DNA of 7,541 nt from an uncultured Pseudomonadota bacterium (lineage in GTDB: Bacteria; Pseudomonadota; Alphaproteobacteria; RF32; CAG-239): NCBI GenBank assembly GCA_902795745.1, contig CADBMG010000150.1:1-7541 (forward strand). The letters are read 5' to 3'. Shown here one piece after another: positions 1 through 6,009 of the stretch (the first letter of the stretch is position 1; each line of letters begins with the position of its first letter). The notes under the pieces were generated by a model. It searched no databases. It had not been told where the DNA came from and was given only the letters and a program-made list of their open reading frames with translations. Position numbers and translations under genes: made by a program.

Positions 1-1
1 C

Positions 2-352
2 GCTGAAAATTACAGTGTGCTGAAAATTAAAGATATTGCCATGCAGGCTTTTAGAAACAGTCCCAATAAACCATATATCGAACCATATTTTTGGTCATGG
101 TTTGCCGGAAATTGTACGGCATGGTATTGGCAAATTCCGGCCGAATTACAGGCTTCTTTTTGTGCAGAATTGGAAAAAATTTTGCCGTATCACACTTGGC
201 TTAATTTTCAAAAGGCTCTAACGGAAGAAAACAAGACATTTTATTTATTTAGCCGATTACCGATATTTACTTTGCAACGCCATCATCAGAAAACTTATAT
301 TAAATTGTTCGGCTGCATTCCGTTCTTGAAAATAAAGAGTAATATTTTTTGA
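2..352 (+). CDS. C-terminal end of a probable glycosyltransferase (5'-truncated)
   Basis: The reading frame is open from the left edge to the TGA at 350-352, so this is the last ~116 codons of a longer gene. A GTG at 17 could be read as a start but has no SD sequence before it, and the frame stays open upstream of it. The visible part is rich in aromatic residues (PYFWSWFAGN, TAWYWQIP) and ends in a basic, hydrophobic tail, KLFGCIPFLKIKS. That ending resembles the C-termini of many surface-polysaccharide glycosyltransferases. The catalytic domain lies outside the window, so donor sugar, acceptor and fold cannot be judged. The start of the MsbA-like exporter 22 bases downstream, with no terminator between them, suggests co-transcription and fits a role in lipopolysaccharide or another surface glycan. 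The family call is inferred from the tail and the neighbour only. Confidence 0.5.
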   Translation, partial: AENYSVLKIKDIAMQAFRNSPNKPYIEPYFWSWFAGNCTAWYWQIPAELQASFCAELEKILPYHTWLNFQKALTEENKTFYLFSRLPIFTLQRHHQKTYIKLFGCIPFLKIKSNIF

Positions 353-374
353 TAATATCAATTGAGGAAGATCG

Positions 375-2135
375 ATGCTGAAAAGATTATTTACCAAAGT
401 TAGAAATACACATTTTATCGCAGACTACAACCGGATGTGGCCTTTTGTAAAGCCGTATTGGCCAATGGCAATTTTAGCGGTGTTGATAACAATACCGGTC
501 GGAGCTTTGGATGCAGTAATAGCATGGGCACTAAAACCGTATATGGATGTGATGATGATTGAAAAAAATACCAACACGTGGTGGATTCCGGCGGCAATAG
601 TGTTATTCAGTGCTTTTCAGGGTGCTCTTACATTTGCAGCCAATTATACCAATACGTGGATCGGTAATCGTATTGCTGCAGATGTTAAAATTGACTTGTT
701 CGGAAGGTTACTTAAATTTGATGCTTCGTATTTTGATACCAATACCTCAGGTAATATTGTGATGCGCTTCAATCAAGATGTGGAAAGTGCTTGTGCCGGA
801 TTATTAGATAACCTTAAGCAGTTTTCTACCAGATTTTTCTCTTCCGTTGCATTGATAGGAGTTTTATTCTACAACTCATGGCAATTGGCAATTATCGCCG
901 TTGTGGTGTTGGGAGCGGCACTGTTTCCGTTAACAAGGGTGCGCAAAAGGATTAAAGATATCAATATACAAACGGTGTTTACAACCGCAGAAGTAATTAC
1001 ACATTATAACGAAACTTTCGGGGGCAGTAAAATTATTGCTTCATATAATTTGTATGACTATCAAACTGCTCGCTTTGATAATGCATTGCGTCGTGTTTTC
1101 AAATTAGGAATGAAAATGGTGCAACGTACCGGTATGCTTTCTCCGTTAATGCATTTTGTCGTATCACTGGGTATTGCTTTGGTTATTTGGGTAGGAAGTT
1201 GGTTGATTTTATCGCATCAAATGACGGCAGGTAATTTTGTTTCATTTGTTGCGGCACTGATTTTACTTTATAACCCGATAAAAAGTATCGGTAACAGTTT
1301 CAGCAATGTGCAGATTGCCTTAATGGCCATGGAGCGTGTGTTTGAACTGATGGATAATTTACCGGCAGTGCGTGATGAGGAAGGTGCTAAAGAGCTTAAA
1401 GAAATCGGTAAGGGTATTGAATACAGAAATGTCTGCTTTTCATATGTGGCCGGAAAGCCTGTATTGGAAAATGTTAATGTGACAATCAGAAAAGGTGAAA
1501 CAATCGCTTTAGTTGGTAATTCCGGCGGTGGAAAGAGCACGTTTGTAAGTTTATTACCGCGTTTTTATGATGTTACATCGGGACAGATTTTGATAGATGA
1601 TTGCGATATTAGACATTATACGCTGAAATCGTTGCGAGATATGATGTCAATTGTTTTTCAGGATAATTATTTGTTCGGCGGAACAATTCGTGAGAACATT
1701 ATGTTGGGAAAGGCTGATGCTACGGAAGAAGAATTGCAGCAAGCAGTAAAAGCCGCTTATGTAGATGCGTTTGTTAATGATTTACCAAAAGGATTGGATA
1801 CACCTATTGGAGAACGCGGAGTTTTGTTGAGCGGAGGACAAAAGCAACGTATTGCCATTGCCCGTGCATTTTTAAAGAATGCACCGATTGTTATTTTAGA
1901 TGAAGCAACATCAGCATTGGATAATAAATCAGAAGCAGAGGTGCAAAAGGCTATTGATAATTTGATGGCTGACCGCACGGTTTTTGTAATAGCACACCGC
2001 TTATCAACAGTGCGTCATGCCGACAAAATTGTTGTTGTGAACTATGGTAAAATTGCCGAAACGGGAACGCATGATGAGCTATTGAACAATCCGGACAGTA
2101 TATACAGTGCGCTTTATCATGCTCAAATGAAATAA
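375..2135 (+). CDS. msbA: MsbA-like lipid A/lipid-exporting ABC transporter (permease fused to ATPase)
   Basis: This 586-residue half-transporter matches the usual MsbA length (about 580). It would dimerise in the inner membrane and use ATP to flip lipid A-core or a similar amphipath to the outer leaflet. The N-terminal half has about six membrane segments, near residues 31-53, 71-91, 154-168, 169-187, 258-280 and 286-303. The C-terminal ATPase is complete: A-loop Tyr357, Walker A GNSGGGKST at 381-389 (Lys387), Q-loop Gln429, signature LSGGQ at 485-489, Walker B ending in Asp509 with catalytic Glu510 (VILDEATSALD), and switch His541 (IAHRLST). The SD sequence GAGGA (363-367) lies 7 bases before the ATG. 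It follows the truncated glycosyltransferase with no promoter or terminator visible between them. Family membership is certain. The lipid A substrate is inferred, since multidrug half-transporters of this subfamily look very similar. Confidence 0.87.
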   Translation: MLKRLFTKVRNTHFIADYNRMWPFVKPYWPMAILAVLITIPVGALDAVIAWALKPYMDVMMIEKNTNTWWIPAAIVLFSAFQGALTFAANYTNTWIGNRIAADVKIDLFGRLLKFDASYFDTNTSGNIVMRFNQDVESACAGLLDNLKQFSTRFFSSVALIGVLFYNSWQLAIIAVVVLGAALFPLTRVRKRIKDINIQTVFTTAEVITHYNETFGGSKIIASYNLYDYQTARFDNALRRVFKLGMKMVQRTGMLSPLMHFVVSLGIALVIWVGSWLILSHQMTAGNFVSFVAALILLYNPIKSIGNSFSNVQIALMAMERVFELMDNLPAVRDEEGAKELKEIGKGIEYRNVCFSYVAGKPVLENVNVTIRKGETIALVGNSGGGKSTFVSLLPRFYDVTSGQILIDDCDIRHYTLKSLRDMMSIVFQDNYLFGGTIRENIMLGKADATEEELQQAVKAAYVDAFVNDLPKGLDTPIGERGVLLSGGQKQRIAIARAFLKNAPIVILDEATSALDNKSEAEVQKAIDNLMADRTVFVIAHRLSTVRHADKIVVVNYGKIAETGTHDELLNNPDSIYSALYHAQMK

Positions 2136-2137
2136 AA

Positions 2138-2167
2138 TTGACAGTAATCCGCTAAAAACACTATAAT
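2138..2167 (+). promoter_or_regulatory. sigma70 promoter P1 with perfect -35 and -10 boxes
   Basis: The -35 box TTGACA (2138-2143) and the -10 box TATAAT (2162-2167) both match consensus exactly and are separated by 18 bases. The -35 starts only two bases after the upstream TAA stop. Transcription would begin near 2174 and give a leader of about 95 bases before the ATG at 2270. Activity is inferred from the match alone. Confidence 0.7.
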
Positions 2168-2181
2168 TGCCAATAAATAAC

Positions 2182-2209
2182 TTGACAAAATTTAAAATAG
2201 GCGTAAATT
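2182..2209 (+). promoter_or_regulatory. Second candidate sigma70 promoter P2
   Basis: A perfect TTGACA (2182-2187) is followed after 16 bases by TAAATT (2204-2209), which matches four of six -10 positions. It would start transcription near 2217, about 50 bases before the ATG at 2270. It lies downstream of P1, so the two would form a tandem pair for the same gene. The surroundings are very AT-rich, so the -10 match could be chance. Confidence 0.45.
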
Positions 2210-2219
2210 AAGGGCAAAA

Positions 2220-2253
2220 TAAAAATTATTGTTTAATAAAAATTATTGTCTAA
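2220..2253 (+). repeat. Tandem 17-bp direct repeat, each unit with a short dyad
   Basis: TAAAAATTATTGTTTAA (2220-2236) is followed immediately by TAAAAATTATTGTCTAA (2237-2253), with 16 of 17 bases identical. Across each unit and its right edge runs a dyad TTATT-N4-AATAA (2226-2239 and 2243-2256). A degenerate third unit may follow up to the ATG (2254-2270). The repeats sit downstream of both candidate promoters, in the 5' leader of the 2270-3355 gene, where paired operators or a leader-RNA element could lie. They could equally be a slippage duplication in AT-rich DNA. Confidence 0.7.
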
Positions 2254-2269
2254 TAAAATTAATTTGTTT

Positions 2270-3355
2270 ATGGAAATCATTAAATTTGGGTACTTTTTGT
2301 ACCTTGCCTACTATGGCAAAATGAGTGAAGAGCTGGTTGAAAAACTGATGGGTAGTGTGCCTGCGGACATTGATTTTAATTATTGGCCGAGGCATGAACC
2401 TCGTGAGGCAAAGGTAGTAGAAATGTATTTTCGCCACAATCGACCATCGGAGGTTGGGTTGAGGAAAATTTCTTCGATTACTTGGGCGCGAGTGATCTAT
2501 TTAGAGAATCTTGGTCGCCGTAATTTGCTTTTAGCGGATTACGAACAGGATGCCATTTTAGGATTAATGTCTGGAAGCTTAGGGCATTTGTCGCGTCAGC
2601 TTGATTCCACTTATGAGATCAAACTTCTGCAGAAAAGGGATGAAGAGGCAATTTTTGCATATATACAAAATCATCCTCTTTCCTTGGTTGCTGAGCGTGA
2701 TTTGCTTCGTAGGGCTGCCGGTCAGGTGAATAAAAAATGTGATTTCCGCTTTTTAGCAAAGGAGTACATTAAGATTCATCCGGACAAAGCCTTCCGCCGT
2801 TTCGACGCTCAACAGCTGTTGTTCGAGCTTCCTTTCTGTGGGGAAATTCAGCATGCTCTGGTAGAGCAGAGCAGTATGGATGATCCTGTGCTTCACGACA
2901 GCGTAATTGAGCAAATGCTTGATGAAGCTGCATCAAAAGTCACTCATCCATCAACCGATGTACTCAAGCATTTTCTTTCACGCAGTTTCATTAAGAATCC
3001 TGCCTTGAGGGAAAAAATGCTTAAGATGACTTTTCCTTCAGATCTTACCGCACAAATCAAAATTGCATTGATGCGTGAAAAGTTGCACAGTTTTGGTTAT
3101 TGGTCGGAAGAGAACACGGAGGAAATGGAAATAATTTCTATGCCATCCGGTCGGCAACGTGACGAGAAAGTTTATTTGATCGTGACAGAGGAGGGGCAAC
3201 TGTCACCGGAAATGGCGGCATGGATTGCTTGGAAGTATCCGGATTGGGCTGACGATGTTGCTACTAAATTCTGTGGATTTGCGGAAGGAGTAGCTGAAAA
3301 ACTCAACTATTCCATTGAAATGGACAGATTTTGTTCGCAGCATTGGCTGTATTAA
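2270..3355 (+). CDS. Unrecognised 361-residue soluble protein, possibly with helical repeats
   Basis: I do not recognise this protein. From ATG 2270 it has 361 residues, with no signal peptide and no clear membrane segment beyond a mildly hydrophobic start (FGYFLYLAYYG). It looks mostly helical and charged. A degenerate motif of an aromatic residue, then Ile/Phe, then His/Asn-Pro recurs at residues 53-59 (YFRHNRP), 131-136 (YIQNHP), 166-171 (YIKIHP) and 240-244 (FIKNP). The intervals are about 35-39 residues or multiples of that, as in helical-repeat (HEAT/TPR-like) proteins, but this is only inference. A shorter region at 290-320 looks different and may be a separate C-terminal part. The start is uncertain: TTG 2246, ATG 2270 and ATG 2321 are all in frame and none has a convincing SD sequence, unlike the other complete genes here. 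Glu is GAG in about 16 of 34 cases, against about 6 of 25 in the exporter gene and 2 of 13 in mlaC, so codon use differs. It has its own promoters and terminator. Confidence 0.75.
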   Translation: MEIIKFGYFLYLAYYGKMSEELVEKLMGSVPADIDFNYWPRHEPREAKVVEMYFRHNRPSEVGLRKISSITWARVIYLENLGRRNLLLADYEQDAILGLMSGSLGHLSRQLDSTYEIKLLQKRDEEAIFAYIQNHPLSLVAERDLLRRAAGQVNKKCDFRFLAKEYIKIHPDKAFRRFDAQQLLFELPFCGEIQHALVEQSSMDDPVLHDSVIEQMLDEAASKVTHPSTDVLKHFLSRSFIKNPALREKMLKMTFPSDLTAQIKIALMREKLHSFGYWSEENTEEMEIISMPSGRQRDEKVYLIVTEEGQLSPEMAAWIAWKYPDWADDVATKFCGFAEGVAEKLNYSIEMDRFCSQHWLY

Positions 3356-3362
3356 AAACAAG

Positions 3363-3394
3363 AAAAGCAGAAACATCTAGTTTCTGCTTTTTTT
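3363..3394 (+). terminator. Strong intrinsic terminator after the 361-residue gene
   Basis: AAAAGCAGAAAC (3363-3374) pairs perfectly with GTTTCTGCTTTT (3380-3391) around a five-base loop (ATCTA). The transcript continues in a T run through 3394. The hairpin begins 8 bases after the TAA stop, so it closes the upstream unit and separates it from the mla operon. Confidence 0.93.
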
Positions 3395-3420
3395 GTTTGC
3401 TTAAAAAACATATTTTGTGG

Positions 3421-3449
3421 TTGATTTGCAAAAGATTTAGCTATATATT
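3421..3449 (+). promoter_or_regulatory. Candidate sigma70 promoter of the mlaA-mlaC-mtnN operon
   Basis: TTGATT (3421-3426, four of six -35 positions) and TATATT (3444-3449, five of six -10 positions) are 17 bases apart. They lie between the terminator and the mlaA start, about 15 bases before its SD sequence. A promoter is expected here because the upstream unit ends in a strong terminator. The exact boxes are less certain, since TATATA at 3442 could also serve. Confidence 0.55.
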
Positions 3450-3470
3450 ACAGCCAAATAGAGGAATAAT

Positions 3471-4238
3471 ATGGAAAGAAAGTATATAATATTAAGTTTA
3501 TGTCTTGCGATTTTGCTTTCAGGCACGCAAACCGCCAAAGCAGAAGGTGATTCGGCCTTAGAAACATATAATCGTGCAATGTTCGGTTTTAATACTACGC
3601 TTGATGATTATGTGTTCAAACCGGTTGCTAGAGGATATCGCGCCATTACAACGGAATTTATTCGTGAACGTGTACATGATTTTTTCGCTAATTTGCGTGA
3701 GCCGGCAACGGCAATAAATCATACGTTGCAAGGAAATTTAGTTGATAGCGGTAAATCTGTCGGACGTTTTGTTGTTAACACCACGCTTGGCTTATTGGGA
3801 ACATTTGATGTAGCTTCAGGATGGGGACTGGAAAAAAACAAAACAGGCTTAGATGCTACGCTTGCAAAATGGTGTGTTCCGGACGGACCGTTTATTGTAT
3901 TGCCTATATTCGGACCATCTACTCCGCGTCATACAGTCGGTATGGCGGGAGATGCCGCAGCTGACCCGTTGTATTGGGCGAATTACTATGCATCATTTGG
4001 CGAAGATTGGCAACGTTATAGCTTTTACTATGGTTTGACAGCACTAGGATTCGTCAGCGTGCGTGAAGAAAATTTAGAGTTTTTGGATAATTTGACGGCC
4101 GGTTCGGTTGATGTTTACGGTACCATTAAGTCGGCATTTATTCAAAATCGATTGAAATTAAACGTTTGTGCCGATAAAAATGCCGAAAATCAGACCGCGA
4201 GTTATGACTTTGATTTCGATGAAGATTTTGATGAATAA
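3471..4238 (+). CDS. mlaA: MlaA (VacJ) outer-membrane phospholipid transport protein
   Basis: MlaA sits in the outer membrane and removes misplaced phospholipids from the outer leaflet, passing them to MlaC. The 255-residue product has a signal peptide (basic MERK, hydrophobic 5-17, likely cleavage after TAKA at residue 24). It then shows the family's ordered motifs: YNRAMFGFN (33-41), the FKPVARGYR stretch (49-57), NLREP (74-78), LQGN (86-89), RFVVNTTLGLLGTFDVA (99-115) and GPFIVLPIFGPSTPR (139-153). The E. coli protein is a lipoprotein. Here I see no lipobox: Cys11 lies inside the hydrophobic core after Leu, and Ala22-Lys23-Ala24 fits ordinary signal peptidase I. The protein ends in an acidic, Phe-containing tail (DFDFDEDFDE, 246-255), partly encoded by a 12-base tandem repeat. 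GAGGA (3461-3465) lies 5 bases before the ATG. mlaC follows after 17 bases. Confidence 0.92.
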   Translation: MERKYIILSLCLAILLSGTQTAKAEGDSALETYNRAMFGFNTTLDDYVFKPVARGYRAITTEFIRERVHDFFANLREPATAINHTLQGNLVDSGKSVGRFVVNTTLGLLGTFDVASGWGLEKNKTGLDATLAKWCVPDGPFIVLPIFGPSTPRHTVGMAGDAAADPLYWANYYASFGEDWQRYSFYYGLTALGFVSVREENLEFLDNLTAGSVDVYGTIKSAFIQNRLKLNVCADKNAENQTASYDFDFDEDFDE

Positions 4239-4255
4239 TATGAAAGGTTAGGAAA

Positions 4256-4852
4256 ATGAAAAAGATTTTTGCAGTTTTGTTTTCGGTATTGATGACTTGG
4301 AGTATGACGGCCAATGCCGCAGTTGATGGCAAAAAGGCGGAAGATTTTGTTAAAAACTTAACACAGCAGGGGATAGAACAACTGATTAATTCGAATGTTT
4401 CCGAAGCAGAAAAACAAGCTCGTTTTACCAAACTCTTCAACGAAGATTTGGATTTGGATTTTATCGGAAAATTTGTATTAGGGCGCTATTGGCGCAGTGC
4501 AACAGCTAAACAACGTGCCGATTTTATTGACGTTTATCGCAAGCTGAATATACAGACATGGTCAGCTCGTTTTAATGAGTTCAAAGGTAAACATTTTGAG
4601 TTTTTAGGAACGGAAAGCTCAAAATCTCCGGATCAAATATTTGTAAATACGCAGGTACCTATGCCGGAAGGTCAGCCAGCTTCAGTAAAATGGCGCGTTA
4701 AAGAAACGAACGGTAAAATGCGCGTCGTCGATATTATTATCGAAAATGTAAGTCTGGCACAAACTGCTCGCAGTGAATATACCGGATATATCAAAAAGTC
4801 ATCGAATGGTATTGACGGATTAATTGCAGATTTACGTGCAAAGTTGAAGTAG
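4256..4852 (+). CDS. mlaC: MlaC (Ttg2D family) periplasmic phospholipid-binding protein
   Basis: MlaC shuttles phospholipid through the periplasm between MlaA in the outer membrane and the MlaFEDB complex in the inner membrane. The 198-residue precursor is close to the E. coli length (211). It has a clear signal peptide: MKK, then a hydrophobic core, with likely cleavage after TANA at residue 21. The mature protein shows the family pattern: an N-terminal helical segment (24-60), the LGRYWR motif (75-80) followed by the Q-R-x-x-F helix (86-90), and a C-terminal beta-rich part (about 113-165) with QVPMPEGQPASVKWRV. The SD-like AGG-AGGA lies just before ATG 4256. The TAG stop is overlapped by a very strong AGGAGG for the next translation unit. 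It is co-directional with mlaA, 17 bases downstream. The mlaF, mlaE and mlaD genes are not in the window. Confidence 0.92.
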   Translation: MKKIFAVLFSVLMTWSMTANAAVDGKKAEDFVKNLTQQGIEQLINSNVSEAEKQARFTKLFNEDLDLDFIGKFVLGRYWRSATAKQRADFIDVYRKLNIQTWSARFNEFKGKHFEFLGTESSKSPDQIFVNTQVPMPEGQPASVKWRVKETNGKMRVVDIIIENVSLAQTARSEYTGYIKKSSNGIDGLIADLRAKLK

Positions 4853-4859
4853 GAGGAAT

Positions 4860-4874
4860 ATGGCTGTTCAATGA
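4860..4874 (+). other. Four-codon reading frame (MAVQ) with a strong SD, possible coupling leader
   Basis: The best SD sequence in the window, AGGAGG (4851-4856), is followed 3 bases later by ATG 4860. That frame reads Met-Ala-Val-Gln and stops at TGA 4872-4874. The TGA overlaps the ATG at 4871 of the next gene in the classic ATGA arrangement. A ribosome terminating here could restart on the downstream gene, whose own ATG has no close SD sequence. It could instead be the remnant of a longer N-terminus broken by a frameshift, or the SD may simply serve ATG 4871 from 14 bases away. Confidence 0.45.
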
Positions 4875-5230
4875 TTGTTGACGGAAATAATCTGAAACAT
4901 CGCAATATTTTAATCAATAAGTGTTTTTACCAGACAACGGTTAAACTGATGCACTTTTTTGCGCAAAAAGGTGATGGAGATTTTGCCAACAAAACCATTG
5001 AGGCTATTGCCGCATATCATGATATTGTGCAAAAGCGTAAGCGTAATAATTACAGCGACGATTATAATCAAGCTTTTGAAACTATCGATTCGGCAATAAA
5101 AGGATTAGCTAATAAGGTGTTTTACATCTACGGCTCAGATAGTTTTGACCGTGCTTATGATTCTTTCCGCAATTATAACTACGTACAAACCGTACGTAAT
5201 CAGTTACATAAAAACAGAAATAAACAATAG
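4871..5230 (+). CDS. Small unrecognised protein (119 residues) between mlaC and mtnN
   Basis: I do not recognise this gene. It encodes a 119-residue, probably cytoplasmic protein with no signal peptide and no membrane segment. It looks helical and basic, rich in Lys, Asn, Tyr and Asp, with a KRKRNN cluster near residue 57, an aromatic stretch (KVFYIYGSDSFDRAYDSF) and a basic C-terminus (LHKNRNKQ). It lies 18 bases after mlaC and 20 bases before mtnN on the same strand, so it is almost certainly co-transcribed with them. It shares mlaC's reading frame, with only mlaC's TAG stop between them in that frame. The ATG at 4871 overlaps the stop of the MAVQ mini-frame. The next Met in frame is residue 27. 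The tight operon position supports a real gene, but nothing visible gives a function. Its N-terminal VDGNN recalls nuclease-type motifs only superficially. Confidence 0.72.
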   Translation: MIVDGNNLKHRNILINKCFYQTTVKLMHFFAQKGDGDFANKTIEAIAAYHDIVQKRKRNNYSDDYNQAFETIDSAIKGLANKVFYIYGSDSFDRAYDSFRNYNYVQTVRNQLHKNRNKQ

Positions 5231-5250
5231 TATAATAAGGACTACGAGAA

Positions 5251-5925
5251 ATGAAAATCGGTGTAATGATAGCCATGCAAAAAGAATTCGATATATACAC
5301 CGAATGTTTGCAACAATTATCGGAACAAACAATTGCCAATCGTCGTTTTTTGAGCGGAAAATGGCAGCAACATGATATTGTTGTGGTGGTTAGCGGTATG
5401 GGAAAAGTTAATGCCGCTGTTTGTGCTACCTGTTTGATAAATGTTTTTCAAGTGGATTTTATCGTTAATATCGGAGTATCCGGAGGTTTGAATTCATCAC
5501 TTAAAATCGGAGAATTTGTAGTAGGAACCGACGTTGTTTATCATGATGTATGGTGCGGGGAACCGGATGTCGACGGGCAGATTGCCGGAATGCCTCTTTT
5601 GTATCATTCAGATGAAAAATTTGTGCAGAGATTGCCAGATTGTCGTCGTGGATTACTTTGTTGCGGAGACAGATTTATTGTCAGTGCCGACGAGTTAAAA
5701 AACATAAAACAAAAATTTCCGGAAGCATTAGCTGTTGATATGGAAAGTGCGGCCATTGCTCATGCTTGCTATATGCACAATGTTCCTTTTTTGACAGTTC
5801 GGCAAATCAGTGATACTCCGGGAGTGGAACATCATAAGGAACAATATGACGCATTTTGGGAAAGCGCTCCGAAAAATTCATTTTCGATGTTTGTTAACAT
5901 ACTGAATGTTTTGCAAAATAATTAA
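5251..5925 (+). CDS. mtnN: 5'-methylthioadenosine/S-adenosylhomocysteine nucleosidase
   Basis: The enzyme hydrolyses the N-glycosidic bond of methylthioadenosine and S-adenosylhomocysteine, releasing adenine and the thioribose. This clears inhibitory by-products of methylation and polyamine synthesis in the cytoplasm. The 224 residues match the MtnN/Pfs family (E. coli 232). Motifs in order are an N-terminal GVMIAMQKE with catalytic Glu12, SGMGKVNAA (48-56), NIGVSGGL (73-80), the DVVYHDV substrate-loop region (94-100), GLLCCGDRFI (134-143), AVDMESAAIAHACY with Glu165 (equivalent to E. coli Glu174), and VRQISD with Asp188 (equivalent to Asp197). All three catalytic acids are present, with a constant offset of 9 for the last two. 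The SD-like AAGGA (5237-5241) lies 9 bases before the ATG. It is the last gene of the mlaA-mlaC unit by spacing, and I see no terminator after it. Confidence 0.92.
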   Translation: MKIGVMIAMQKEFDIYTECLQQLSEQTIANRRFLSGKWQQHDIVVVVSGMGKVNAAVCATCLINVFQVDFIVNIGVSGGLNSSLKIGEFVVGTDVVYHDVWCGEPDVDGQIAGMPLLYHSDEKFVQRLPDCRRGLLCCGDRFIVSADELKNIKQKFPEALAVDMESAAIAHACYMHNVPFLTVRQISDTPGVEHHKEQYDAFWESAPKNSFSMFVNILNVLQNN

Positions 5926-5953
5926 AAAAATCATCGGTAACGGTAAAAAAATG

Positions 5954-5981
5954 TTGCAAATCGCAATGATTTGTTTATAAA
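5954..5981 (+). promoter_or_regulatory. Candidate sigma70 promoter of prfC
   Basis: TTGCAA (5954-5959) and TATAAA (5976-5981) are separated by 16 bases in the 84-base gap before prfC. This would give a leader of about 20 bases carrying the GAGGA SD sequence at 6001-6005. There is no visible terminator after mtnN, so read-through from the upstream operon is also possible. Confidence 0.45.
5957..5973. repeat. Perfect 6-bp inverted repeat inside the prfC promoter
   Basis: CAAATC (5957-5962) and GATTTG (5968-5973) form a perfect dyad around GCAAT. It fills most of the space between the candidate -35 and -10 boxes, where a repressor dimer could block polymerase. A 6-bp dyad in AT-rich DNA is not rare, so the operator role is speculative. 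Confidence 0.4.
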
Positions 5982-6009
5982 AGGCAGTATGTTAATTTAA
6001 GAGGAAAAA

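Noticed and set aside
17..352. GTG at 17 as the true start of a short 111-residue gene
   Set aside because: The frame is open to the window edge, there is no SD sequence before the GTG, and the protein looks like the tail of a longer enzyme.
2246..2269. TTG 2246 as the start of the orphan gene
   Set aside because: It lies inside the second copy of the 17-bp repeat, has no SD sequence, and would add eight residues of repeat-derived sequence. ATG 2270 is simpler, though not proven.
2243..2437. Minus-strand reading frame opposite the start of the orphan gene
   Set aside because: It is short, has no SD sequence or promoter, and is explained by the plus-strand gene on the other strand, as are the other minus-strand frames.
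4850..4852. Readthrough of the mlaC TAG to make an MlaC fusion with the 119-residue protein
   Set aside because: They share a frame, but a strong SD and two starts immediately follow the stop, and MlaC ends at its normal family length.
4871..4890. VDGNN at the N-terminus of the small protein as a NYN/PIN-type nuclease motif
   Set aside because: Only a few residues match and none of the other conserved acidic positions of that fold can be placed in 119 residues.
5926..5955. Terminator after mtnN
   Set aside because: The region is A-rich, but I could not find a stable hairpin followed by a T run.
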